A stretch of DNA of 7,931 nt from an uncultured Pseudomonadota bacterium (GCA_903931355.1 CAIZCB010000312.1:1-7931), one strand, 5' to 3'; counted from the first letter of the stretch, positions 1 to 6,218 are shown. Made by a program: numbers and translations. The notes: generated from the sequence alone by a model not told the origin.

Positions 1-203
1 CCACTGCCTTCCAGTATTTATCGACTTCGTCATGCTTGAGATAATTATTCGTCACCTCATTAAACGCCGAAGCCCCACCCGCAGTACCACCAGCGGCGTA
101 GCCTGAGGCGGTGCTGGCGAGTTGGGTTAAAGCGGTGGCCAATGCGCCAGTGATACCCGCTTGTTGCAAGGCGTTGGCGACGGCGGGCGCGGTGAGTGTG
201 CCG
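1..203 (-). repeat. Direct repeat, copy 2 (pre-toxin DNA)
   Basis: Bases 1-203 align without gaps to 2319-2521 with 7 mismatches (196 of 203 identical), including a run of 110 identical bases at 21-130. The copy probably continues past the left edge. It encodes the Gly/Ala-rich and EVTNN part of the pre-toxin region in the same frame as the other copy. The identity stops abruptly at 203/2521. Confidence 0.95.
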
Positions 204-361
204 ACTAAGGCACCCGCGGCACCTTGCAGGTTGCCAGTTAAGCCGCCGATAACGGTGTGAGCGGCGATTCTGAGTGTGCCGTTTTCACCCCATTGGGCGT
301 TAATCGCTTGCGCTTGGTCGCGTAACCCGACAAGGTGCGCCAAATATAGGTTGTGGGGAGT
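1..361 (-). pseudogene. Headless CdiA/FHA C-terminal module, pre-toxin region, partial at window edge
   Basis: This reading frame is open from a stop at 362-364 down to position 2 and continues off the window. The translation begins with about 12 unconvincing residues, then resembles the conserved region before the toxin in CdiA and filamentous-hemagglutinin proteins: LRDQAQAINAQWGENG, then RIAAHTVIGGLTGN, a Gly/Ala-rich stretch, and FNEVTNNYLKHDEV, where EVTNN takes the place of the usual VENN motif. In a complete CdiA this segment links a large surface adhesin to a variable toxin. Here there is no signal peptide, TPS domain or hemagglutinin repeat, and the only early start is a TTG at 343-341 without a ribosome binding site. 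I read it as an orphan cassette whose toxin end lies to the left of the window. Its last 203 bases inside the window match 2319-2521. Homology is recognised from motifs only. Confidence 0.72.
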
Positions 362-399
362 TTACGAGGCGCAACAGCCGCGAACGATGCGCCTCCTAA
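362..399. repeat. Imperfect inverted repeat at a module junction
   Basis: Arms at 362-373 and 388-399 pair at 11 of 12 positions (core GAGGCGCA / TGCGCCTC) around a 14-nt loop. The element lies between the end of the DUF4926-like gene and the start of the next cdiA fragment, and its outer arm supplies the stop codon that opens that fragment's frame. There is no T-run on either side, so a REP-like or junction element is more likely than an intrinsic terminator. Confidence 0.6.
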
Positions 400-412
400 C
401 GGTCATCGTGGT

Positions 413-619
413 TTAGCGCATCGTATCGTGGTTGCTCAGTTGGCTTTCTAGCAAAGCCAACTGAGCAATAGTCCTGCCTGAATCATCGCAAAACTCTATT
501 TCGTATGCTTCATATGGTTGATGATAAATATCAACTACTACACCTACCATTCCGCAGAATAAAAAGTCTTGTGGCAAATCTTCAACAAGAGTTACAGTAT
601 CTAAAAGTGAGAATTTCAT
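413..619 (-). CDS. DUF4926-family protein, probable orphan immunity protein
   Basis: The product is 68 residues. It opens with MKFSLLDTVTLVEDLP, followed by GxVGVVVDIY, a YEIEFCDDSGRT segment and a final LLESQL. This order matches the small SH3-like DUF4926 family, whose members are about 65-75 residues long and often follow DUF6883 toxins. I chose ATG 619-617 because GAAAGAG sits 6 nt upstream and the family begins at MKF. An earlier GTG at 652 would add 11 residues overlapping the preceding gene. By context it should neutralise the DUF6883-type toxin, of which only the C-terminal half remains at 636-784. The last residues (SNHDTMR) look like read-out into flanking DNA, and the 3' end contains a perfect 16-bp inverted repeat. 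Family assignment is from memory of the pattern; the immunity role is inferred. Confidence 0.75.
   Translation of the reverse strand: MKFSLLDTVTLVEDLPQDFLFCGMVGVVVDIYHQPYEAYEIEFCDDSGRTIAQLALLESQLSNHDTMR
432..468. repeat. Perfect 16-bp inverted repeat with 5-nt loop
   Basis: TTGCTCAGTTGGCTTT at 432-447 is the exact reverse complement of 453-468, separated by CTAGC. It lies in the last third of the DUF4926-like gene and covers its IAQLALLESQLSN codons. In the mRNA it would make a very stable hairpin about 19 nt before the stop codon. No T-run follows on the minus strand, so it is not a standard rho-independent terminator. It could stabilise the 3' end or be a small inverted duplication. Confidence 0.9.
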
Positions 620-635
620 AATTACTCTTTCAATA

Positions 636-857
636 TTATTTGACATAAACACTTGTTAAGCGAGGATTGGTGGAACCCGACTCATAAATCCAAGCTGAAC
701 GCACAGCAACAGTATTACCATTTGGTCCTGTAACAGGAATATCAACAGAGAAGCGACTCCCAAATTGATCGACCTTTCCAGCAAGTAGGGCGTAATAGCG
801 ATAGCGTATTACGCCGTAAGCGGTACCGGTTGCGCCATACGCGGTGGGATTTAGCAC
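636..857 (-). pseudogene. C-terminal remnant of a DUF6883-like toxin joined to a palindromic repeat
   Basis: The open frame of 73 codons starts at GTG 857, overlapping the last 7 nt of the preceding immunity gene. Residues about 26-73 (AGKVDQFGSRFSVDIPVTGPNG, then VRSAWIYESGSTNPRLTSVYVK, given here in two parts) fit the C-terminal half of the DUF6883 family found at the ends of polymorphic toxins. These proteins usually have a roughly 50-residue N-terminal half with an LNPxHPxG-type start. Here that part is missing. Residues 3-24, including AYGVIRYRYYAL, are simply the translation of the palindromic repeat at 785-850. The frame is closed by a stop at 903-905, so it is not an extension of an upstream cdiA frame. 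A probable cognate DUF4926 gene follows after 16 nt. I conclude that the toxin is broken and probably inactive. Confidence 0.7.
785..850. repeat. REP-like palindromic repeat
   Basis: The 66-bp GC-rich element contains a perfect 9-bp stem, GGCGTAATA at 789-797 and TATTACGCC at 807-815, around a 9-nt loop (GCGATAGCG). A second, imperfect palindrome centred on GGTACC lies at about 818-836. The GTAGGGCGTAATAGCG style is typical of short intergenic palindromic repeats in gammaproteobacteria. Its right boundary coincides with the stop codon of the 851-1255 gene and its left boundary with the start of recognisable DUF6883 sequence, so it sits exactly on the joint between two cassettes. Confidence 0.7.
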
Positions 858-1255
858 AGTATCTCGTTGGACATGAAGTCGAAAAACTCGACATCTATAC
901 GATCAGCTTTAACAGAAATAATCTTTCCGTTCAGATAGGGATATTCGCCTAGCAAGTCGTTAATTTTAAAATTCAACTCATTGACATTTAAATTATCATC
1001 ATTCAATATTCCAACAAACATATACTCAAAATCATTTCCCACGCGCCTAATTAAGGCTGGCGAATCATCGCTCAGCTCTTTTGGCTCGTAGTCATTAAAT
1101 GTATACAAATGTAACTCAACAGGGTAAGTCGCGCCCACTTCAATTTCATAAGGACATATAGATGCGAAACAGACCAAATTAATATTATTAATTTCAATAA
1201 TAATTTCTTCTTCAATACATTCACTCTGCATTAATACTTTAGCTTGATAAATCAT
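851..1255 (-). CDS. Probable immunity protein of the adjacent cdiA-CT module (unrecognised family)
   Basis: The product is 134 residues, acidic, with no signal peptide or membrane segment, so it should be cytoplasmic. I do not recognise the family. The sequence alternates short beta-like stretches (EEEIIIEINNINLVCFAS, VELHLYTF, GKIISVKADRIDVEFF), suggesting a mostly beta fold. The ATG at 1255-1253 overlaps the toxin stop codon as TAATG, and an AGG lies about 10 nt upstream inside the toxin gene, so translation is probably coupled. Position directly after a CdiA toxin domain, small size and acidity all fit a CdiI-type immunity protein, but no motif proves it. Local base use is very AT-rich (about 24% GC over 1141-1260, against about 57% over 2341-2460), as is common for horizontally exchanged toxin/immunity cassettes. 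Confidence 0.72.
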   Translation of the reverse strand: MIYQAKVLMQSECIEEEIIIEINNINLVCFASICPYEIEVGATYPVELHLYTFNDYEPKELSDDSPALIRRVGNDFEYMFVGILNDDNLNVNELNFKINDLLGEYPYLNGKIISVKADRIDVEFFDFMSNEILC

Positions 1256-2487
1256 TATTCTTGCCTAATAACTTTGTCGTTAGAGTTGCCATTTAAAAGC
1301 TTCCAAAAGCTGTTGCCACTTTGAGTATGAATAGTTGTGATTGCTCCGTCAGAATTTGTTCCGACAAAACCAAATTTAGCATTACCATTGGAAGTGTTTC
1401 CCATAAACTTCACGTAGCCAGTTCGAACTTCACCCTTATAGTTGTACACAATTTTTTGGCCGTTTTGAATAATTTCACGACCTGTCTGTAAATAATCATT
1501 CGAATTGGTTACGTCAAACTCCTTGCCATGTTTTTCGAAATGACCAAGCAGGCTTGCTTCGTTAGCAAAATTACCAGTAGTACTTACCTTTCCAAGCTTA
1601 GCAGCATCGGTCAAAAGCCGATCAAGCTCAAAACTCCCCGCATCCGCCATGCCTCCCGACGTACTCAACACCTTAGCCGCCTCACTTGCCTTTTGCAACT
1701 TGGCGAGAGTGCCAGCACTGAGCTTCAGCACCGCGACTTCTGGAGCAGTAACACTTGTATACGCGCTTAATACATCGCCTAACACTTGACCCATCTCAAA
1801 CGCGCTGCCGTGTTCATAGGCCTTGGCGATGCGTTCACGGTCACTGTCTTTAGACAGTTGAAGGGCCAGCGTGATTAATTCAGGGTCGGATAAAGTCTGT
1901 AACGCTTTACCGGTTTGAACTTCCGATTGGTACAGGTCGTTTAATGCCTTGTTTTTGAGTTCGGTGCCGTTGGGTGCCATCGCTACCACCAACCCTGTCA
2001 ACGCACCATCCAGCATTGTTACTATATCGGTTACTGCACCTTTAATAACCGAGCCGATTGCGTCTGCAGTTGCCATACCAGGTTTGAGTAGCAGGGTTTT
2101 ATCGGCTTGATTTTGTGTACCTAGTGTCAAGTCATCAACGATACCCGGTAAATTGCGAATAATATCGGCTTCTGCTTGCCGCACTTCCTCACGCGCGGCA
2201 TTGCAACTAGGAATATAACTGCCTTCACAGGATTGTAATTTGGCGTCACGACTATCACTTTTCGCTTTAAGGGTATCGCGTTCACCACAAGCGGTTTTAT
2301 CCCCCTTGCTACAGGCATCCACTGCCTTCCAGTGTTTCTCGACTTCGTCATGCTTGAGATAATTATTCGTCACCTCATTAAACGCCGAAGCCCCACCCGC
2401 AGTACCACCAGCGGCGTAGCCTGAGGCGGTGCTGGCGAGTTGGGTTAAGGCGGTGGCCAATGTGCCGGTGATACCCGCTTGTTGCAA
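1255..2487 (-). CDS. Orphan CdiA C-terminal toxin module (pre-toxin plus unassigned toxin domain)
   Basis: This 410-residue frame is the C-terminal end of a CdiA/FHA-type contact-dependent toxin. Numbered from TTG 2487, it has: a Gly/Ala-rich stretch (1-36); NEVTNN at 37-42 in place of VENN; a four-cysteine segment (C59, C67, C87, C95) shared by many pre-toxin regions; a long probably helical linker (100-300) containing a hydrophobic stretch around 152-171; and a toxin domain at about 305-410. The toxin domain carries LLGHFEKHGKEF (H316, H320), a YKGEVRTGYVKFMGN segment, FVGTN and TTIHTQSG (H387) with FWKLLNG near the end. The histidines and small alpha/beta layout are compatible with a BECR-type RNase, but I cannot confirm that. 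No ATG or GTG precedes the TTG in frame and no ribosome binding site is visible, so it may be silent unless recombined onto a full cdiA. The stop overlaps the immunity start. Confidence 0.8.
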   Translation of the reverse strand: MQQAGITGTLATALTQLASTASGYAAGGTAGGASAFNEVTNNYLKHDEVEKHWKAVDACSKGDKTACGERDTLKAKSDSRDAKLQSCEGSYIPSCNAAREEVRQAEADIIRNLPGIVDDLTLGTQNQADKTLLLKPGMATADAIGSVIKGAVTDIVTMLDGALTGLVVAMAPNGTELKNKALNDLYQSEVQTGKALQTLSDPELITLALQLSKDSDRERIAKAYEHGSAFEMGQVLGDVLSAYTSVTAPEVAVLKLSAGTLAKLQKASEAAKVLSTSGGMADAGSFELDRLLTDAAKLGKVSTTGNFANEASLLGHFEKHGKEFDVTNSNDYLQTGREIIQNGQKIVYNYKGEVRTGYVKFMGNTSNGNAKFGFVGTNSDGAITTIHTQSGNSFWKLLNGNSNDKVIRQE

Positions 2488-2521
2488 GGCATTGGCAACG
2501 GCGGGCGCGGTGAGTGTGCCG
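2319..2521 (-). repeat. Direct repeat, copy 1 (pre-toxin DNA)
   Basis: This is the partner of bases 1-203, same orientation, gap-free, 7 mismatches. It encodes the segment from LTAPAVANALQQAG through EVTNNYLKH to KAV. With the other copy it brackets the toxin, immunity and DUF6883/DUF4926 remnants. Recombination between the copies would delete 2318 bp and fuse this module's front to the toxin beyond the left edge. Confidence 0.95.
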
Positions 2522-2637
2522 GTTAAGCCGGTATTGCTCGTAACCTTAACTTGGAAACCCGCATCACCGGCTTTGAGGCCGGTTTGTTCGATGACGCTGA
2601 GGGGGATTTTTGTTGGATTGCAGGCTGGTACCTGCGA
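2488..2637 (-). pseudogene. In-frame upstream remnant of the hemagglutinin body
   Basis: The frame of the 1255-2487 module stays open upstream to a stop at 2638-2640, adding 50 codons without any ATG, GTG or TTG. They include SVIEQTGLKAGDAGFQV and KVTSNTGLTG, which match the repeat motif of FHA-family proteins (VxEQSGIKAGDGGFQVxVxGNTxLKG). This segment is followed at once by the pre-toxin LTAPAVANAL, so the several hundred residues that normally separate them are absent. I read this as the ragged 5' end of an orphan module created by deletion or recombination. Confidence 0.65.
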
Positions 2638-2656
2638 TTATCCCAACCCATACTGA

Positions 2657-2674
2657 CACTATTTGCAAATAGTG
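2657..2674. promoter_or_regulatory. Perfect 18-bp palindrome, possible operator
   Basis: CACTATTTGCAAATAGTG is fully self-complementary with no spacer. It lies between the divergent cdiA remnant and recC, and ends 3 nt before the start codon of the small plus-strand frame at 2678. Position and symmetry fit a dimeric regulator site, but no regulator is present to support this. A short hairpin is the alternative. Confidence 0.4.
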
Positions 2675-2677
2675 GTT

Positions 2678-2794
2678 ATGAGAAAAGATTACAATCCATT
2701 TTATAAATCCTCAGAATTAGCGGTTTTTCTAAAACTTTTTCTAATATCACTCAGCGTTTATATAAGTTGTTTAATTATTCTTTTATTCGGCTAA
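2678..2794 (+). CDS. Possible 38-residue single-pass membrane protein
   Basis: ATG 2678-2680 opens a 38-codon frame ending in TAA at 2792-2794, 22 nt before recC. The N-terminal 13 residues are polar and basic (MRKDYNPFYKSSE), followed by an almost unbroken hydrophobic stretch (about residues 14-38, one lysine at 19) that could span the membrane once. AGTGG just upstream is a poor ribosome binding site and forms the end of the 18-bp palindrome. The gene could be a small membrane protein, or a type I toxin-like peptide given its size and layout. It could equally be a chance frame, since AT-rich spacers readily encode hydrophobic residues. I do not recognise a family. Confidence 0.42.
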   Translation: MRKDYNPFYKSSELAVFLKLFLISLSVYISCLIILLFG

Positions 2795-2816
2795 TACCCC
2801 TGCATCTACTCCTACC

Positions 2817-5800
2817 ATGAATTATTCAACCCTTACCAACGGCATCGCTGTCATCCATTCCAACCAACTGGAATCCCTAGCCGAGGTGGTTCAGTATTGG
2901 TTATCAACCCACCCCTTACCTCCGTTAGAAAACGATGTGTTTTTGGTCAACAACAACGGTATGGGGCATTGGATAAAACAAAACATCGCCCACAACCAAG
3001 CTTTAGGCATCGCTGCGGGCATTGATGTCCAATTACCTTCAGCGTTTATTTGGCGAGTATATCGGCAGGTGTTGGGCGATCAGATTCCTAAGGAACAGCT
3101 TTTAGCCAAAGCCGCCTTAACTTGGCGTTTGTATCGCTTGTTACCCGAATTAATTAAACAAACCGGTTTCGAGGATTTAGCCCGATTTCTGGCTGATGAC
3201 CAAAGCAGTCGCAAGCGCCATCAACTCGCCGAACAACTAGCGGATTTATTCGATCAATATCAGGTGTATCGTTCCGATTGGTTAGCGGATTGGGCCAACG
3301 GCAATGATGTTTTGGCTGATGTGCATGGCTCGCCGCAAGCTTTGCCAGAGGCGCAACGCTGGCAGCCGATGTTATGGCGGGCGATTTTGGTGGATTTAGG
3401 GGATGCCAATAGTGCCTTTGCCAGCCGTGCTTCGGTTCATGCCGAATTTATGGCTAAGGTCGATCACACTCAGCCGAAATTACCGAAGCGGGTGATGGTG
3501 TTTGGTTTGTCATCGTTGCCACAGCAATCGCTGGAAGCTTTGGTAAAAATCGCTCAATTTTGTCAGGTGGTGTTGTTTATCAATAATCCTTGTCAGCATT
3601 ATTGGGCGGATATTATCGAGGACAAAGAACTGCTGAAAGCCGAGCGCCGCCGCCAAGCCTATAAAGACAGTATGTCAGCTGATTTATCACTGGATGATTT
3701 GCATCAACACGCTAATCCACTGTTGGCAGCTTGGGGCAAACAAGGCCGTGATTACATTCGTTTGCTGGATTTGTTTGATGAGCAAAGTGCTTATCGGAAT
3801 TGGGGCTGGCCGGATGACAAGATCGATTTGTTTGAAGATTACGGCAAACCGGATCAACGCAGTTTGCTGCAACAAGTCCAACAATCAATTTTAGATTTAG
3901 AGCCATTACCAGCAGAGCCGATTCTCTTAGATCAAACTGATCAATCACTGCAATTTCACAACGCCCACAGCCGTCAGCGCGAAGTGGAAATTCTCCATGA
4001 CCAATTACTAGCTCGTTTCAATGCTGATCCGAGTCTACATCCGCGCGATGTGATTGTGATGGTGCCGGATGTTAATAGCTATGCGCCGCATATCAACGCG
4101 GTGTTTGGGCAAATCAAAGCCGATGACAAACGCTATATTCCTTTCAGCTTGGCTGATCAAAATCAACGCGGCCAAAATCCTTTATTAAATGCCGTCGAAG
4201 CTTTGTTGAAACTGCCGGAATCGCGCTTTGCGGTCAGTGAATGTTTGGCTTTACTGGAAGTGCCTGCCTTACGCAAAAAGTTTGCGATTGATGAAGCAGC
4301 GGTGCCGAAATTGCATCAATGGATTAATGAATCAGGTATTCGCTGGGGATTAAATCGTCAGCAACGGCAAGCCACTGTCGATATGCCCAGCGAGTTAACC
4401 GCCAATACTTGGGAATTTGGTTTACAACGCATGTTGCTAGGTTATGCGGTTGGCGCGGGTGAAACCTTCAATGGCATCGAGCCGTATGCCGAAATCGGTG
4501 GTTTGGACGCACAATGGTTGGGTAGTTTGGCTTGGTTGCAGGAAAAACTCGAACACTCTCTTAACCAGCTTAGTCAGCAGCACAGCGTTGATGGCTGGTA
4601 CAGTCTGTTACAGCAACTGTTAGAGGATTTTTTCATCGCCACCAGCGACAAGGAACGTAAGACCTTGGATTTATTGAACCTAAGTCTCAGCAAATGGCAG
4701 AGCTATTGTCAGCAAGGCGGCTTAAGCGCTGGGGAACAACTGCCAATTCAAGTGGTGCGTGAAGCTTGGTTAAGCAATGTTGATGAACCGAATTTGCAAC
4801 AACGCTTCCTCAGTGGTCGAGTCAATTTCTGTACCTTAATGCCGATGCGAGCGATTCCGTTCAAATTAGTCTGTATCTTAGGGATGAACGACGGCGATTA
4901 TCCGCGTTCGCATCAGCCACAAAGTTTTGATTTGATGAGTCAGCGCGGCCATTATCGACCGGGTGACCGCTCACGGCGTCAAGATGACCAATACCTGTTT
5001 TTAGAAGCCTTGTTGTCAGCTCGTGAACAACTGTATATCAGCTGGATAGGGCGCAGTATTCGCGATAACACGGAACGACCAGCCTCGGTTTTAGTCAGTC
5101 AGCTGCGTGACTTTTTGGCGCAAGGGTGGCGCTTGGCAAAGCACGATGACAAATGGTTAGACGCGATTACCGTTGAACATCCCTTACAGCCGTTTAGTCA
5201 GGATTACATCAAGATGGGCCGCGATGAGCGCTTGTTTACTTACAGTAAAGAATGGTTTGAAACCGAAACCCTGAACCAAAATCAAATAGCGCCAATTCAT
5301 AGCGAATTACCCAGCGCTGTGTCCATCGAAGCCTTAGCCGCGTTTCTAAAAGCACCGGTGAAAACCTTTTGTCAACAAAGCTTAAAATTCAATTTTGCTG
5401 ACGACAGCATCACCAGCGAAGACAGCGAACCGTTTAGCTTTGATAGCTTGCAACGATTTGATCTTAACCATGCTTTATTGCAACAGCTCAAAGCTAATCC
5501 TAGTGAGCCGTTAGCCGATTTTTTCCAGCATCAGCAGCAAGTGTTAGCCGCCAAAGGCCAATTGCCGTTGGCAGGTTTTGGCGGCTTGGCGTTTAATGAA
5601 ATCAGTGCCAGCGTCGAGAAGGCTTGGGGTCATTATCAATCGTTATTAACAACATGGTCAGCCAGTCAGCCAAAGCTGTTACATCTGCACTTAGGCGGCA
5701 TTCAGCTGAGCGGTGAATTGGTCGATTTGTACCAAAACCAAGCTGGCGAGATGGCTTTAATTAGCTTAACCGCGCAAGCACTAATCAGCGCCAAAAGCCC

Positions 5801-6218
5801 CAAATATCAAAGTTTGATGCTGTCTTGGTTACAGCATTTATTAGCTTGTGCGGCAGGCTTAAATCTGCAAAGTTTTGTGGTGGGTCAGGATGCGATTTTG
5901 AAAATTCCAAGCATCGAACAAACCCAAGCCCAAACCGCTTTGGAAACCACCTTGGCCGCTTGGTTACAAGGCTTACAAGCGCCTTTACCCCTGGCGATTA
6001 AAACCGCATTCACTTTATTAGCCAGCGATGAAACTAAAGCCCAGCAAACCTATTACGGCAGTGACAGGCAAGTGGGTGAAGTCGGTTACGATCCTTATCT
6101 ACGGCGTTTTTATCCCCATTTTGCCGATTTATTAGCCGATGGCTTTGCCGAACAGGCTAGGGCACTTTATGGCATGGCCTTTGATCAGATTGAAGTTGAA
6201 TCGGAGATTACAGCATGA
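2817..6218 (+). CDS. recC: Exodeoxyribonuclease V (RecBCD) gamma subunit RecC
   Basis: RecC is the subunit of the RecBCD helicase-nuclease that holds the complex together, splits the DNA strands and recognises Chi during double-strand break repair in the cytoplasm. At 1133 residues it is full length (E. coli RecC has 1122). Matching segments run throughout: SFIWRVYRQVL and DLFDQYQVYRSDWL near the N-terminus, NPLLAAWGKQGRDYI (about 299-313), HSRQREVEILHDQLLARF (about 384-401), NESGIRWGLN (about 503-512), CTLMPMRAIPFKLVCILGMN (about 672-691), and RSRRQDDQYLFLEALLSA with YISWIGRSIRDN (about 719-752). The start at 2817 fits the family N-terminus (IHSNQLESL), although no Shine-Dalgarno sequence is evident. 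No frameshift is seen. recB follows with an ATGA overlap, so the two are co-translated. Confidence 0.98.
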   Translation: MNYSTLTNGIAVIHSNQLESLAEVVQYWLSTHPLPPLENDVFLVNNNGMGHWIKQNIAHNQALGIAAGIDVQLPSAFIWRVYRQVLGDQIPKEQLLAKAALTWRLYRLLPELIKQTGFEDLARFLADDQSSRKRHQLAEQLADLFDQYQVYRSDWLADWANGNDVLADVHGSPQALPEAQRWQPMLWRAILVDLGDANSAFASRASVHAEFMAKVDHTQPKLPKRVMVFGLSSLPQQSLEALVKIAQFCQVVLFINNPCQHYWADIIEDKELLKAERRRQAYKDSMSADLSLDDLHQHANPLLAAWGKQGRDYIRLLDLFDEQSAYRNWGWPDDKIDLFEDYGKPDQRSLLQQVQQSILDLEPLPAEPILLDQTDQSLQFHNAHSRQREVEILHDQLLARFNADPSLHPRDVIVMVPDVNSYAPHINAVFGQIKADDKRYIPFSLADQNQRGQNPLLNAVEALLKLPESRFAVSECLALLEVPALRKKFAIDEAAVPKLHQWINESGIRWGLNRQQRQATVDMPSELTANTWEFGLQRMLLGYAVGAGETFNGIEPYAEIGGLDAQWLGSLAWLQEKLEHSLNQLSQQHSVDGWYSLLQQLLEDFFIATSDKERKTLDLLNLSLSKWQSYCQQGGLSAGEQLPIQVVREAWLSNVDEPNLQQRFLSGRVNFCTLMPMRAIPFKLVCILGMNDGDYPRSHQPQSFDLMSQRGHYRPGDRSRRQDDQYLFLEALLSAREQLYISWIGRSIRDNTERPASVLVSQLRDFLAQGWRLAKHDDKWLDAITVEHPLQPFSQDYIKMGRDERLFTYSKEWFETETLNQNQIAPIHSELPSAVSIEALAAFLKAPVKTFCQQSLKFNFADDSITSEDSEPFSFDSLQRFDLNHALLQQLKANPSEPLADFFQHQQQVLAAKGQLPLAGFGGLAFNEISASVEKAWGHYQSLLTTWSASQPKLLHLHLGGIQLSGELVDLYQNQAGEMALISLTAQALISAKSPKYQSLMLSWLQHLLACAAGLNLQSFVVGQDAILKIPSIEQTQAQTALETTLAAWLQGLQAPLPLAIKTAFTLLASDETKAQQTYYGSDRQVGEVGYDPYLRRFYPHFADLLADGFAEQARALYGMAFDQIEVESEITA
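6203..6206 (+). promoter_or_regulatory. Ribosome binding site of recB inside recC
   Basis: GGAG lies 8 nt before ATG 6215-6217, within the last codons of recC. It supports the chosen recB start and its translational coupling to recC. Confidence 0.65.

Noticed and set aside
620..652. Earlier GTG start at 652 for the DUF4926-like gene
   Set aside because: The family begins at MKFSLLDT, and a ribosome binding site precedes ATG 619; the extra 11 residues overlap the toxin remnant and look non-native.
785..850. Palindromic repeat as an intrinsic terminator of the 851-1255 gene
   Set aside because: No T-run follows on the minus strand and the element has a REP-like layout with two palindromes; some transcription attenuation cannot be excluded.
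1528..1770. Plus-strand open frame of 80 codons
   Set aside because: It lies wholly within the antisense of the cdiA-CT module, has no family resemblance and an unusual Ser/Arg/Leu-rich composition; a shadow frame.
2127..2351. Minus-strand frame of 74 codons
   Set aside because: It overlaps the four-cysteine pre-toxin region in another frame, where the main frame has clear homology.
2429..2656. Plus-strand open frame of 75 codons
   Set aside because: It is antisense to the pre-toxin repeat and the adhesin remnant; its Ala/Val/Pro-rich product comes from the complement of Gly/Ala/Thr codons.
2767..2796. Promoter for recC with TTGTTT (2767) and GCTAAT (2790)
   Set aside because: The boxes match consensus at only 3 and 4 of 6 positions, in AT-rich DNA where such matches are common.
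3687..3948. Three overlapping frames on both strands inside recC
   Set aside because: All are shadows; recC homology is continuous through this stretch.
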